Shown one piece after another: positions 31,894 to 44,356 of a DNA stretch of 64,000 nt (positions are counted from its first letter, which is position 1; every line of letters starts with the position of its first letter). This DNA is from Cryptomeria japonica (Eukaryota; Streptophyta; Pinopsida; Cupressales; Cupressaceae): NCBI RefSeq assembly GCF_030272615.1, contig NC_081412.1, positions 480,463,157 to 480,527,156 of the forward strand. The letters run 5' to 3'. The translations under genes were made by a program, and so were the position numbers. The notes beneath the pieces were generated by a model. The model did not search any database. It had not been told where the DNA came from and worked only from the letters and a program-made list of their open reading frames with translations.

Positions 31894-32236
31894 CTAATAT
31901 TCATTTGTGCATGCCTCAATTACTGATACTGGATCAACTTGTGCAATTAAACATACCTCATTAGTTGTCAGTCTTCTTCTTGTCATCACTCCATTGTTTT
32001 TATCCCCAATGATCTGATCTTCTGAATGATTCAATCTCACATACCTAGGAGTCCTCTAACTCTCTATTCCTCTTCCCTAATCTTCAGTCACTATAGAATT
32101 ATCTGATACTATCAAAGTAATTGGTTCAACACTCTGTTCTGATAAAGGTACTACCACTTCATATATAATCATTTCCATTGTCGGTTCCTTCTCATAAACT
32201 CTGATTTGACTTCTATTCATCTCGTCCACTTTGATA

Positions 32237-33650
32237 TTAGTTCTCTCCACAATTCTCTATAATCTTGTTATAACATCTATATGCCTTGTGTTTATTATAA
32301 TAACCAATAAATATGCCTTCATCACATCTAGGATCAAATTTTCCAATGATATCATCTCTCCTGATATAACATTTACTACCAAAGATTCTTAAATACTTAA
32401 CTATAGGTGTATTGCCAAACCATAATTCATAAGGTGTCTTACTGATTTCTCCTTTGATATGTACTCTGTTGAATGAATAAATTGTCATGCTCACTACTTC
32501 TCTCCACTAGATATAAGGTAGACTAGCTTCCATCATCATTGTTCTAGTAGCATCCAAGATAGTTATGTTCTTCCTTTCCACAACTCCATTCTGCTGAGGT
32601 GTCCGGGGAGTAGAAAATTGTCTTCTTATGTCATGCTTCTCACAAAAGTTATTAAACTCATCGGATGTGAATTCTCCACCATGATCTGACCTCAAACATT
32701 TAATCTTCAATCCTGTCTCTATTTCCACTTTAGCCTTAAAGATCTTAATCTTTTCAAATGCCTCAGATTTCTCCTTTAGAAAAGTAACCCACATCATTCT
32801 AGAATAATCATCAATGATTAGCATGAAATATCTATCACCTTGAAAACTTTTAACTCTAGCAGGGCCACACAAATAAGTATGAATAAGATCAAGAACATCA
32901 TTTGATTTATCTTGTATACTCCTAAAAGAGGTTTTGACATGTTTCCCTATTTGACATTCTTTACATACCAGATTATAGGGCTTCATAATCTTAGGTATAT
33001 CCCTAACTGCCTTAGTTGAATTGATTTTCACAATGCAATCAAAATTCACATGACACAGCTTTTTATGCCATAGCCAACTCTCGTCAATATGTGTAATCAA
33101 ACAAGTCTTCTCACCATAATTTAAATGAAATATGTTACCTTTAGTATGGGTATCGGTTGCAATCTCCAAACTAGATCTGGTAATGATTTTGCATTTTCCA
33201 TCCTTGAACTGTAGTTGAAATCCCTTATCCATTAATTGTCCTACACTCAAAAGATTATGCCTTGAACCTTCAACATAATAAACATTGTCAGTATTGTTCT
33301 TACCATCCAATGATATAGTTCATTTTCCTTTGATCATGCATGCTTTGTCATCTCCAAATCTAACTAGGCCGCCATCAAATTTTTGCAAAGACAAAAACTT
33401 CCCTTTATCTCCAATAATATGATGTGAACAACCGCTATCAATTACCCATTCATCCTTGTCTTCAGTTTTAGCAGCAAGTGCCTTCTCTTTAGTTACATTC
33501 TCTTCTAGTGCCGGATCATCTTCCTTGATAGCCAGTAACACCCATTCCTTCCCATTGCCGGAACCACTAGTAGAGTCTTCTGCTAGTTCATCATCAGAAT
33601 TAGTAATGCCTTCCTCATCCGCTATGTAGCATGATTTGTCTATTTTTTTT
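32237..33650 (-). pseudogene. E2 protease-integrase
   Basis: One frame (33320-33799, 32507-33310, 32237-32494) with a few stops. The protease motif IDSGCSHH is intact. The GAG-pre-integrase region (SWLWHKKLCHVNFDCIVKI, ECQIGKHVKTSF) precedes the integrase core. The first catalytic Asp is lost (HTYLCGPA for HTDLCGPA), while SDHGGEF and QNGVVERKN remain. A poly-T run near 33,640 marks the frameshift that separates this frame from gag. The C-terminal SKCYIRRDD and SDEGIF-type text (here CDEGIFIGY) is present. Confidence 0.88.
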
Positions 33651-34590
33651 CCTATACTTATACTTGTTCTAATATCCAGGGTTAGGATTAAAAGATATTT
33701 TAACTCTTTCTTCAAATCTTGAATTCCTTTCAGGACATCTAGATGCAAAATGACCAATCTTATTACATGCAAAACATTTAAAAGGTGTTTTTCCTTCATA
33801 CTTGCTTCCTATCGGTCCTTTGGGTACTCTTCTAGCAAATAGTGCTCAAAGTTTCTCAAACTCATCATCTTCTCTCTTCATATCTTTCAATTCTTTTGCA
33901 TATAAATATTTCCAATCTTTCTTACTGGTTGCAGATGTAGATGCATGAAAAAAAGATTCAGTCTTCACAACTTCAGAAGGTCCAAATTCTTCAAGCTCGA
34001 AAGAAGATACTTTCCCAACCAAAGTATCTTTGTTAATAGATGTATTAGCCATTGTTCTCAACTCATTAATAGTAGTAGCCTTCATCTTGTAAGCCAGTGG
34101 TAGGGCTCTCAAAACTTTAGAAACAATTTCATCTTCACTCAAAGTTCCACCACAACATTGAATTCCCATAACAATCTCATTTACCCTTTCCATGAATGCA
34201 GTAATCCTTTCATCTTCTTCCATCTTCAGGTTTTCATATCTCACCTGGTAACAATCAAGTTTAGCAATCTTCACTGTAGGGTCACCTTTATTAAGAGTCT
34301 CCAACTTATCGCATATAGCCTTTCCAGATGATTTGTTGGTTAATCCTATTATTTGTTGATCATAAAGTGCACACAAGAGGGCTTCTCTTGCTTTGCAATC
34401 ATTCTCAAGCTCCCTATCCAGGTTTGCCAAAGGAGGATATCTAGATGTCGCATTATGAGGTGTGACACCATTTTGTGGGATCTCCCAAATCTCCTTGCCA
34501 AGACATCTCAAATGAGTCTCCATCTGAATCTTCCATATTGTGTAATTTGTTCCATCCAGCCTCAGAATATCTCTCTGAAAGATAGAAGAC
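33651..34590 (-). pseudogene. E2 Gag
   Basis: Copia gag in one frame. The ancestral start appears lost (ATG position near 34,588 reads TTG), and the longest Met-initiated stretch is 33846-34523. Text such as LDGTNYTIWKIQMETHLRC, MEEDERITAFMERVNEIVMG and CCGGTLSEDEIVSKVLRALP matches E1 closely. A TGA follows EFEKL, then the same frame continues into an intact zinc knuckle CFACNKIGHFASRC near 33,730-33,775. Confidence 0.88.
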
Positions 34591-34594
34591 CAAT

Positions 34595-34606
34595 TCTCTT
34601 ATACCA
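34595..34606 (-). other. E2 primer binding site (degenerate tRNA-iMet)
   Basis: Minus strand TGGTATAAGAGA, two changes from TGGTATCAGAGC, just inside the 5' LTR. Confidence 0.75.
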
Positions 34607-34608
34607 AT

Positions 34609-35763
34609 TATTAAACAGTTCAAATAATTGAAAGACAACTGAGAGGGGGGTGAGGGGGGGGAATCAGTTGTCACAGATTACCGGAACCATTAGAAATTAA
34701 AAATTTAATACCATAATGCTTAAACCAAATAACGGAATAGCATTCAAACCAATTAAGCATAAACAATAATCACAGAATAAATACCATCACATGAAATAAA
34801 GATTTATATGTGGAAAACCCAGTAAAGGGAAAAACCAAGGCGTGCTTGCACTTGTAGGAAGGCTAACAACCTAGAGCGCACTGCTCATCACAAAAGGAGC
34901 CTTATTGACTACATAGAAATCCAGACTACAATTTGAAGAAGTGTTGAACTGCAAAAGATAGAATCTCCTATGCCTAAGTACAGTTTCGGTTAAGCTCAAT
35001 ATCGAAGGACTAAATCCTCTTACATAAACCCAATTCGATCTCCAATGATTGACCAAATCCTTTGCCTAAATGATATTACATTATTCGCACATTACATATC
35101 CATTTCCCATAACCATGATGTTTTACAATGAGATATTACATCTATATATACAAACCCTTGACCATAAACAATCAGGTCGGCCACCAGACAATAAACCAAT
35201 TTCATAATTACAAAACATGTCGGCCTTAGACCAAACAAATAATATCCAGCACATAAGACATCTCAGAAACATATCGAGAGATACAATCCACATGCTTCAT
35301 TAAATTGGTCCATAACCTAGACCAACCAAGACCCAGTATAGGTCCACACGCCACAACAATGATCTCCATATGCCAAGTCTCAAACATGATCACCAATAGC
35401 ATCCTGAAACTCCACCAGAAGATGCACCAACACCACTTATGCAATTCATCAAAGATCTTCATAAAATGCTCTACCAATGAAATCCTCGTCAGAACCAGAA
35501 GCCAGGCTTCTAACAAAATAGGATAACATCTGATCACTAGACCAAAACCAACTTACTGAATATGAGCATGAGTATCATGAATAAGCCAATTCCATAACCA
35601 AACTATACTGGAGCCTACCAGATCATGTCAGATCCAAATCAACCAAAAACCACTCAACCTACCGAGATGAGAGGGGTGTTGGTAAAGTATCCAAACAGCT
35701 AGTGTTGGCATCAATGTCAAAACATCAATGCAACATATAATCAATTCCTCCAAATGGGCAACA
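34609..35763 (-). repeat. E2 5' LTR
   Basis: About 1,155 bp, starting TATTAAACAG (mutated TG) and ending GGGCAACA. The G-tract here is split by TGA into two runs. Confidence 0.9.
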
Positions 35764-35795
35764 TGCATATGCATCAGTTATGCCAAATGCCAACA
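35764..35795 (-). repeat. E3 3' LTR, piece 3 of 3
   Basis: GCATCAGTTATGCCAAATGCC plus CAACA, matching the end of the right LTR at 41,943-41,970. It is followed directly by the E3 polypurine tract. Confidence 0.88.
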
Positions 35796-35796
35796 A

Positions 35797-35808
35797 TCTC
35801 CCCCTTTG
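35797..35808 (-). other. E3 polypurine tract
   Basis: Plus strand TCTCCCCCTTTG abutting piece 3 of the LTR. It confirms that piece 3, not the E2 LTR, is the 3' LTR end of E3. Confidence 0.85.
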
Positions 35809-36309
35809 GCATTGATGGCAACACTAATCAGATATGCAATCAGATTAACAACATCATCTGTTGATTCTCCTCTTTTTGACTTCTCCCTCTTAACCAATGC
35901 TTCTCTCAATCTGATCTTCCAATATTCAACTTCTCTCATGTCTCTTCTTCTTCCATAACTGGTTTCTTTTCTTCTCCCCCTTTGACAATAATGCCAAAGG
36001 TGTAGATGCATCACGTGTCTTCAATTTTTCTATTACCTTTTCCATCATCTCAGAAAATTATATTAGAGCATTAAATCAGAGCTCTACATTAGAATTGCTC
36101 CCCCAAAGGAGTATCCTGCACCTTCATCAATCCTTAGTGAAAGATAAACATAAAATCCATAGGATTGGTGCATCTCCATCATTCTAGTTCTTCTGGTGTA
36201 GGGATCTAACTCCTAGTTTACCTCTAAGAAATTCAAAGGTAGCCTTCGGTAAGGGCTTAGTAAAGATATCAACTAACTAATCTTTACTCTTCACATATGC
36301 CATCTTCAC
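35809..36309 (-). other. E3 3' untranslated region
   Basis: Includes another CTCCCCCTTTGAC block near 35,974-35,990. Non-coding. Confidence 0.65.
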
Positions 36310-37640
36310 CTATTTTTCTTGAACTCTTTCCCTTAGGAAATGATACTTCAATTCAATGTGCTTGGTTCTAGAATGAAGTACATGATTCTTAGAAATGTTT
36401 ATTGCACTTGTATTATCACAATAGATAGTCATTGGTTCAGACATATCTATCTTGAATCCTTCTAGCACATGTCTCATCCATATTACGCACGTGTAATTCA
36501 TGGATGCAGCTACATACTCTACTTTAGCTGTAGATTGAGAAACACAAGTTTTTTTCTTTCTCATCCATGCCACTAATCTTCCACCAAGTAGAAAAGCTCC
36601 ACCGGTTGTGCTTTTCCAATCATCCACATTTCTTGCCCAATCAGCATCAGTAAAGATATCTAAAGTGACATCTCCTTTATAGGGATACCATAAACCATAG
36701 TCTACCGTTCCTTTGAGATACAGAACTAAATAGTGTAGCTTGCCAATCATAGATTTGTACTCTTTTTCACTAACAACAGGGGAATACTCTTTCTTGGACA
36801 ACTTGTAGCCTGTCATCATCAGTGTTCCTACTGGTTTGCAGTCTTCCATATCGAATATCTTCAACAACTCATTGATATACTTGGGCTAACAAATAAAAAT
36901 ACCACCATCCAGTTGTTGGACCTATACGCCAATAAAGAACTTTATTTCACCGATTAGAGACATTTCAAATTCCTTTTTCATTATATCAGCAAAATCCATA
37001 CACATATCATCATTTCCACCGAAAATTATGTCATCTACAAACACTTCTGCTATCAACATCTTGTCTCCATTAGTCTTCAAATAAATGTTGTTGTCCTCAC
37101 TAGTACTTTGGAATACAATTTTGATCAAATGTGCATGTAATCTCTCATACCATGCTCTCAGTGCCTACTTTAGACCATATAGTGCTTTGTGAAATTTACA
37201 CACCATGTCCTTATCATCAGTCAAGGAAAATCCATCCAGATGTTCAATGTATACTTCTTCTAGAATTCCATTAAGAAAGGTTGATTTGACATCCATTTGA
37301 TAAACTTTGAATCCCTTATACGCAGAAAATGCCAATAGCATCCTTACTCTTTCTAATCTAGCAGCAGGTGAAAAATTTTCACCATAATGCTCACCTTCTT
37401 CTTGAGCATACCCTTTGCAGACTAACCTCACCTTGTTTCTTACAATTCTTCCTTCTTCATCCAATTTATTCCTAAAGACCCATTTTGTTCCAATTACATT
37501 CTTATCATCTGGTCTAGGAACAAGTGACCATGCCAGATTCTTCTTAATTTGATCTAATTCTTCATTCATTGCATTCACCCAATCATCATCCTTTAGTGCT
37601 TCCTTGACTGTCTTGGGTTCAATTGTAGATATCAAACATG
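36310..37640 (-). pseudogene. E3 reverse transcriptase-RNase H, small deletion
   Basis: One frame (37165-37635, 36922-37128, 36310-36867) with a few stops. RT motifs include NVIGTKWVFRNKLDEEGR, VRLVCKGYAQEEGEHYGE, FLNGILEEVYIEHLDGF and an intact FVDDIIFGG. Compared with E4, about 34 codons are missing at KLHYLV|LYLKGTVDYG, which removes the region between RT and RNase H. RNase H text follows (FTDADWARNVDDWKS, TIYCDNTSAINISKNHVLHS, TKHIELKYHFLRERVQ). Confidence 0.88.
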
Positions 37641-37891
37641 AGTTCTCTCAGATCTTTCTCCTGGTTTGCATACCTACATTCTTATCACCAATTATCTTCT
37701 CTTGTGAATGGTTCAATCTAACATATCTAGGTATTGTTCATGCCACTTCTGCATCTTTTGCATTAGGTTCTTCATTTTCTTCTTCACTATCATCGCTTAC
37801 TAGTTGAGTATCCAATTCTGCATTTGTCGGCTCTTCATTATTCTTTGCCTCTGGTTTAATGATCACAAATTTTTCCTCATTACCATAATTT

Positions 37892-40195
37892 TTAGATTTT
37901 ATCAGATAGATCATCAACTTTTATATTAGCACTTTCAACAATTTTCTTAGTTCTCTTATTGTAACATTTATATGCCTTACTCTTAGAAGAGTAACCAAGA
38001 AAAATTCCTTCATCAGATTTTGCATCTAATTTCTCAGTGTAGTTATCTCTCTTAATAAAATAATGACTTCCAAAATTTTTAAAATAACTTTCACAAGGTG
38101 TTTTTCTATACCATATCTCATAGGGTGTCTTATTGTTACCTCTCTTTACTAGTATCTGGTTTAAAGTGTATACAACAGTATTGACCTCTTCTCTCCAACA
38201 CATTTTGGATACATCACCCTATAATAACATGGTTCTTGCAGCTTCAACTATTATTTTGTTCATCCTTTTTTCTATGCCATTCTATTGTGGTATCCTCGAA
38301 GCAGACATCTGTCTCTTGATACCCTGTTCATCACAATACTTAACAAATTCATCAGATGTGAATTCACCTCGTCAGTCTGATCTTAAACAATTCAAGTTCT
38401 TACCGGTTTCATTCTCAACCGGAGCTTTAAATGATTTAAATTTACTAAATTCTTCTTATTTCTCCTTCTAAAATGTCACCCACGTCATTTTAGAATAGTC
38501 ATCAGTGAAATTCATGAAATACCTATCACCGTAATAACTCTTTGTTCTCATAGGGCCACATAGATCAGTATGTACCAAATCTAAAATATTCTCAAAAATA
38601 CAATTATTGCTCTTGAAATAAATAGAGTTCATCTAACCAATTTGACAATCTTTGCATATCACACTAACTGGTTTGACAAGTTGGGGTAATCCTCTTACAA
38701 CACTCGACTTATTTATCTTAACCAAATTATCAAAATTAACATGACAACATATTTTATGCCATAACCAACTGTCTTCCATTCTTGCAACCAGACAATTTTT
38801 AACATTACTATTTAAATGGAATAAGTTACCTCTAGTTTGCTTCCCAGTAGCAATCAATTCACCATTACCTCCAAGAATTTTGTAGACTCCACTTTTAAAC
38901 TCAAGCAAATAACCTTTATCATTAAGCTGACTAACACTTAAAAGATCATGCTTTAGACCATCAACCCAAAATACATCATCAACATTACTCTTCCCATTTA
39001 GAGAGATTGAACCTTTACCTTTCACCATGCAAGGAGAGTTATTTCCAAATCTAACAGCACCTCCATCAAATTCATCAAGGGTTATGAACTTACTTTTTTC
39101 TCCAGTAATGTGGTGTGATCAGACACTACCTATAATCCATTCATCACTATTCTCCATATGAGATACCAATTCCTTTTCATCTGTCAGTTCCTTCTTCATG
39201 GCTACAAACACAATTTCCTCATTGTCATCTTCATCTTCAGACTCCTCATCGGTCACACCTTCATCTACTGCAACATAACAATGTTTCTTGCCCTTTCCTT
39301 TGAATCTTCTAAACTTCTCTTTCTTATCTATGTTAGGGCAGTTAGTAGCAATATGACCAATTTTACTACAAGAGAAACACTTCAAAGGTAGCTTTCCTTT
39401 ATACTTACAGGTGCCTCTTGGAAATATTTTTGCTAATAGTGCCTCAAGTTCCATCACTTGATCTTCATTGTCTTCATTTCCCCGATTACTTCCATGACTT
39501 GTCTTGCACTCATGATTTTGACATATATCTTTTCCTTTTCTAGTAGATGAACCGGTAACAAAAGCTTTAAAGGTAGATTCAGTAGATTTTGTCACACTAT
39601 TGTCAAAACTATTTAACTCAAAAGTTGTAAGCTTACCAATCAATGAATCAACAATTACCTTATCCTTTGAAATAGATCTTAGTTCTTGGATTACAGATAC
39701 TCTTATAGCATACTAAGGTTGAAGAGTTCTAAGCATTTTAATTACTATAGCATCATCTTCTATTTTACCTCTAGCACTCTTTATGCCGCCAACAACTTCT
39801 TTGATTCTCTGACCATACTGTTCAATATTTTCTCCTTCAAGCATTCTCATGTCATCAAACTTTCCTCTCACGCTTTCCTTTTTGAATCTTTAAACATGCC
39901 CATCTCCTCCATATATTGTTTCTAACTTTTCCCAAACCTCACCTGCAGTTTCCAATCCTTGAACGTTAATAGTTTCTGAATCAGATAAAGTAATTACAAT
40001 AGCTTTTAGGGCTTGCATGTTATCTTGTTGTTCTCTGAGTTCATCTGGTGTCAAGGGAGTAGTAGTAGGAGCAACATATGTTTTTTCAACTTGCTTCCAA
40101 TATTGTGCACCAAGACCTTTGATGTAGATCTTCATTCCATCTTTCCAGATCTTGTAGTTATCCTTGTTGAACTTAGGACCCTCTTTCTTCATCAT
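37892..40195 (-). pseudogene. E3 Gag-protease-integrase
   Basis: One frame with many stops, starting at the ATG at 40195 (MMKKEGPKFNKDNYKIWKDG). Zinc knuckle CFSCSKIGHIATNC is near 39,350. The protease motif is destroyed: the catalytic Asp is Gly and a stop follows (WIIGSV). GAG-pre-integrase is clear (DSWLWHKICCHVNFDNLVKI). The integrase core has HTDLCGP, then LRSD followed by a stop in place of Gln, and the catalytic Glu position appears changed (NGIEKRMN). The C-terminal part at 37892-38203 ends IKVDDLSDKI. A frameshift separates it from RT. Confidence 0.88.
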
Positions 40196-40255
40196 CTTGA
40201 CTTCCTCATAATCTTTCCCTCAAGCGGTTAGGCTTTCTGCACACAGAGGACCAGA

Positions 40256-40267
40256 GCTCTGATACTA
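40256..40267 (-). other. E3 primer binding site (tRNA-iMet, one change)
   Basis: Minus strand TAGTATCAGAGC, one change from the canonical 12-mer, 2 nt from the 5' LTR. Confidence 0.88.
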
Positions 40268-40269
40268 TT

Positions 40270-41970
40270 TGTTAATCCTATGAGAATCCGATTAATACTA
40301 AGAGGGGGGTGAATCAAGTTTAATACCAATTGTCACTTTAAACCCAAAATCAAACTTATATCAGATTTGAAACCATTTAAAAAATAACTCAACTTCTTTT
40401 AACAGATCTAACAACCTCTTTATCAGATTTTCTTAACACATTAATCAAATCATTTACCACATCTATCAATCATTTCACCACTTAAGCAATCATATAGATT
40501 TGATCATATACCAACTCATTACCCTCATCAATCATATCAAAATACTTTCTCTATCAACTCTTATTAGTACCGGTAACCTTTGATAAACTGTTGATAAAAC
40601 ATCATAACCGTGTCTCAGAAATAATGCATGAAATGTAACATAAACAAGAACATCACATAAAAAGCATTCCACACATGAACACCATAATTTTTTATGTGGA
40701 AACCCAAATCAGGAAAAACCATGGTGGTAGTTGGCACCCACAAATATTTTCTGTTTTGAAGTACGCCTTGTTAGGAGCTTACAATACATCATGTTAGGAG
40801 CAGACCCTGTTAGGAGTCACCAGGTTAAGGGATTCGCCTAGTAGCCTGATTAGGAGCTTGATGATCTATTAGGATCAACCTCATGAGAGGATATAACACT
40901 CTTTTTAGAGCTTCCTAGTTAGGGGACTTAAATGTTTAAGGTCTGTTAGGACCTACCCGATTAAGGGATTTAACCTACTGCAACTGTTAGGGAACAATAG
41001 TGAATAAGTGATCTGTTACTTGCACTTCTTTGCTTGCTTGATCAGATCTAGTTATGCTCAACACTCTACAACTCTCAGGAAGATCTCACACTTCACTTGG
41101 ATGGCTCAACACATTCTCTAAGACCACCAACATCATAAAAATCAACCGTGTCATCTAAATAGCCATCTCAACTAGGTCATCCACTAAACCCTAATTACAT
41201 CATTAATTTACAATACAAATCATAAGAGATCATCACAGGTTGATATATCGATTATTACAACAAATTGCAATGCAATATCAACTGTTGGTTGATCGTAACC
41301 CATCACAAAAAAATATGATCTGTACCAATGTTAAAACCTCAAAATACTCTACTAAGTGTTTTGTTGATTCCCAAGAAATTCTTCCTTGAATCGTGCGAAA
41401 ACAAAAATTAAATCATTCACATGGGTTGTTTTGTGTTACCACACCTTCATGTAGACTCTCTGTCGATCACTATCTTAACAAAAATCATTACCGATTTGAT
41501 GATTTCTTCACTGGTCTTAAACCCTACTAAAACCTTAGAAAAACTTCATCAGAAACTTGAAACATGCCTTTTGGTAATCATCATAAATTCCGATTCTGGT
41601 CAGATACACCTTTTCATGATACAAGTTCACCATCCAAACCACAAATCACCAATCATCATCGATCGTTCAATTCAATCAAAACATCTTTGCTTTATCTGTT
41701 AAAATCCTATTTCAAATAATTTAGTTCTCTACCGGTAAACCCTATCTTCCGGTAAACCAAATCACTTAGATGACAAAACAAAACATCAGGAACATCAGTA
41801 TTCACCATTTGACATCAGTTGGCATCAATGACAACATAAATAACTGATCATGTCATCTAATAAAAAAATCTCAATCTCTTCATCACAAATAGACTTCTAT
41901 CCTTTATCGGTGTAGCCATCAGTCTTGAACTACATAACCTCATCTACATCAGCTATGCCAAATGCCAACA
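40270..41970 (-). repeat. E3 5' LTR (intact)
   Basis: 1,701 bp, from TGTTAATCC to ATGCCAACA on the plus strand. It serves as the reference for reassembling the broken left LTR. A short ORF at 41421-41702 is repeated at 28222-28536 in the other copy and is not a gene. Confidence 0.93.
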
Positions 41971-42933
41971 AAGTCCATTGATCCTCCTAGTTTTCTCAAA
42001 TTATGGGCCATTTTTCTCATGAATTCTTTCAACGGTCATCAGTAGGGGAAAACTATTATAATCCTATAATGAGGTTGCTTTCATAATAACTCTCTTCTCT
42101 ATGGTAGAATTCTAATTTACCTACTCGAGTTTATAAACCCCTAAATTTGTTTGAACAAAATTTACTAGTTTTTTTGGAGCATTGTACTCAATTATCATGT
42201 TTTCAATTTTGGTTCAACATTTGTCTTGATATGATTATTTATGCCCCTCCAAGGTAACCACAATTGAGTGAATTTGGTGGAAAACCACCCTTTCAAACAC
42301 TTTACCCTTTCATGACTCGGTAACATTCCATATAGCTCAAGGATATCTACCACATGTATACCAATATACTCTTGAATCCTTAGGTCTGTGATCATTTGAA
42401 TGTGTACATTCTTGAGTACTCCAATCACCTTCAATTTTGATTTGTCAAGCTGTATGACAACTCAATTGGTGGGATGGGGTGTCAGATCAATATTATGACA
42501 AATATAAGATGGCATGCCATTATAAGAAGCTCCAAAGTCAACCATGCAATTGTGTAGATTCTTTCAAAAGATCCACACACTTAGGAGAAATGGAGGTACT
42601 TCAAATTTTCCTTTGAACGTTGTTGGTATAGCTTCAACTACATTAACAGTTGACACTTGCTTTTGTGAAGTGTGAGTATTTCCCTTCAAGGGTTCCAACA
42701 ACTTGATCAAAGCCTCTTTATGTGGAACAACTTTGCAAAACATCAAACATAGAAATGTTTGATTTAGTCCTCTTTAATTGCTCTATTGCATGATATCTGT
42801 AGTAATGGTTAGCATATGAGGCTTAACTCTAGGTGTGTATTTTAATTTATATGCAGCAATATCTAGTCCTTTAGGAGCCCTTGCATAAGGATCTAGTGAA
42901 GTCGGATTAGCTCCAAGAGGAATACCATCAGTC
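41971..42933 (-). pseudogene. G1 Gag C-terminus and protease
   Basis: Decayed gypsy segment on the minus strand between E3 and E4. The retropepsin motif reads CMVDFGASYNGMP near 42,530, where DSGA would be expected, so the Asp is kept and the Ser replaced. Downstream protease text is well preserved (VVIQLDKSKLKVIGVLKNV, GIHVVDILELYGMLPSHERV, FTQLWLPWRGINNHIK). Upstream, MMFCKVVPHKEALIKLLEPL belongs to the gag-protease region. It carries several in-frame stops. Confidence 0.82.
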
Positions 42934-44289
42934 TGTTGGCATTTGCATGAAGATTGCATTAATGATGTGTTATGTTGTCATTGATGTCAATAAATTGGTA
43001 ATGATATTGTTGATATTGTTGTAATATTGTTACTATAACTGGTAGGAAGAATTTGTGGAGTGAACCTGTAACCAGTGTAAACCTTATCTATTGATGTAAC
43101 CAATAAACCCTACCCATTGTTTTTGATAAACCCTAACTGATTAAGTTTGGTGAATTGGTTATATTGGTTTATGATATGATGATGAGCGGTAATGATGACG
43201 ACACGCATGATTATTGTATGAAGAAAATTCCAAGATATTTTGGTGAGTTGTTGTAACGGTTTTTGCTTGGGAATGAGAAAATGTATTGCATCTAATGCAA
43301 AGTATGTGATAAGTTACTAAGTTCAATCAAGTAGTGATCAAGGAGCGATCAAGGTTTTCTTGATTGATGTGCAAAGATTGCTATGTAATCTAACAGTCAT
43401 ACTTGAACCGAATTTGTTTGTAATATCGATGAGAAATAGGTTTTTGTTGTGTTACCGACCTAATTGATTTGTTTTTAAGGTTGATGAAGTTGTTTAGTTT
43501 TATAGAGTTGGAAAAGAGATAGACATAGTTTAGTTGAGTGTGTGGTTGTCAAACTAGATGATGTATCTGCAGTTTGAGTAAAGGTAGATAGGAGCATGAA
43601 ATGGATCTGATCAAGCAAGTGTAGTGATATTCAGATAGATCAGCAAACTCCTATTATTTTCTAACAATTACAACAAAATTCAAATCCCCTAAACGAGTAA
43701 GCTCTAACGAGCTTGGTGCTATTCAAATCCTCTAACAAGGAGGTCCATTAGATTGTATTTTCAAATCCTCTACCGAGGTTACTCCTTACAGGGTATTGCT
43801 TCTAACAAGGCATTTGTAGTCAATCCCTTAACAGGGTGATTCCTAATAGGATCAGTTCTTAATAGGACTTTTTTTAAAGCTTTGATAGGCTAGGCTCCTA
43901 ACAGGGTGAACTTCAGAAGAGTTCAGATAGTTATCTTGTGAGTCTCATCTCATCGTGGTTTTTACCTATTTTGGTTTCCATGTCAAAAATATTTGTGTCA
44001 AGTGGTGAATGTTTTTGTGGTTATGTTTTCATGGTTGATTTACTTAACTACTTAACTATTTTTGATAAGTCATGATAACCAGAAGAATTGATAAATGAAG
44101 AAGTTGTTTACTGTTAATTTGTTGTAATAGACAACCAGTTTATCTTATGAGTTTTTATCTTGACAGAGTTGTTATTTCTACGTTTACTTTGAGAGATTTA
44201 TTGGTGAAGTTTGTATCAGTTTTTCTATCTACTGATTCACCCCCCCTCTCAGTAGTTAACCAGATACTTATTCTTTCATCATACCATGA
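42934..44289 (+). repeat. E4 5' LTR
   Basis: 1,356 bp, TGTTGGCATTTGCATGAAG to ATACCATGA (terminal CA mutated to GA). Near its end lies the C-tract block GATTCACCCCCCCTCTCAGT. Confidence 0.93.
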
Positions 44290-44291
44290 AT

Positions 44292-44303
44292 TGGTATCAG
44301 AGA
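44292..44303 (+). other. E4 primer binding site (tRNA-iMet)
   Basis: TGGTATCAGAGA, 11 of 12 matches to the canonical site, 2 nt after the LTR. Confidence 0.9.
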
Positions 44304-44356
44304 ATTAGGTCCTCTAAGGTCTAAGCCTAACAAATTGAGGTAAAGATCTTCTGATC

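Larger units (their letters stand above)
28769..35765 (-). mobile_element. E2: Ty1/copia element inserted in E3's 3' LTR
   Basis: Copia element of the same subfamily as E1. LTRs lie at about 28768-29964 and 34609-35763, and the internal genes run gag-PR-IN-RT-RNase H on the minus strand. The flanks give only an imperfect duplication (CATCT/CATAT, offset 1-2 nt from the LTR ends). Genes are spread over three frames with added stops. Unlike E1, RT C-terminus and RNase H are still present. The first catalytic Asp of integrase and the second Asp of the RT active site are changed. Confidence 0.9.
13657..41970 (-). mobile_element. E3: Ty1/copia element carrying E7, E6 and E2 in its 3' LTR
   Basis: Copia element inserted in G1 between protease and RT. 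The right (5') LTR is intact at 40270-41970. The left (3') LTR is in three pieces, 13657-14057, 27505-28767 and 35764-35795, separated by E7 (with E6) and E2. The pieces sum to 1,696 bp against 1,701 bp. Flanks are GAATC and AAGTC, an imperfect target duplication. Internal genes lie at 36310-40195 and are decayed. Gag and LTR sequence place it in the same family as E4, which sits in the opposite orientation 1 kb away. Confidence 0.88.
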
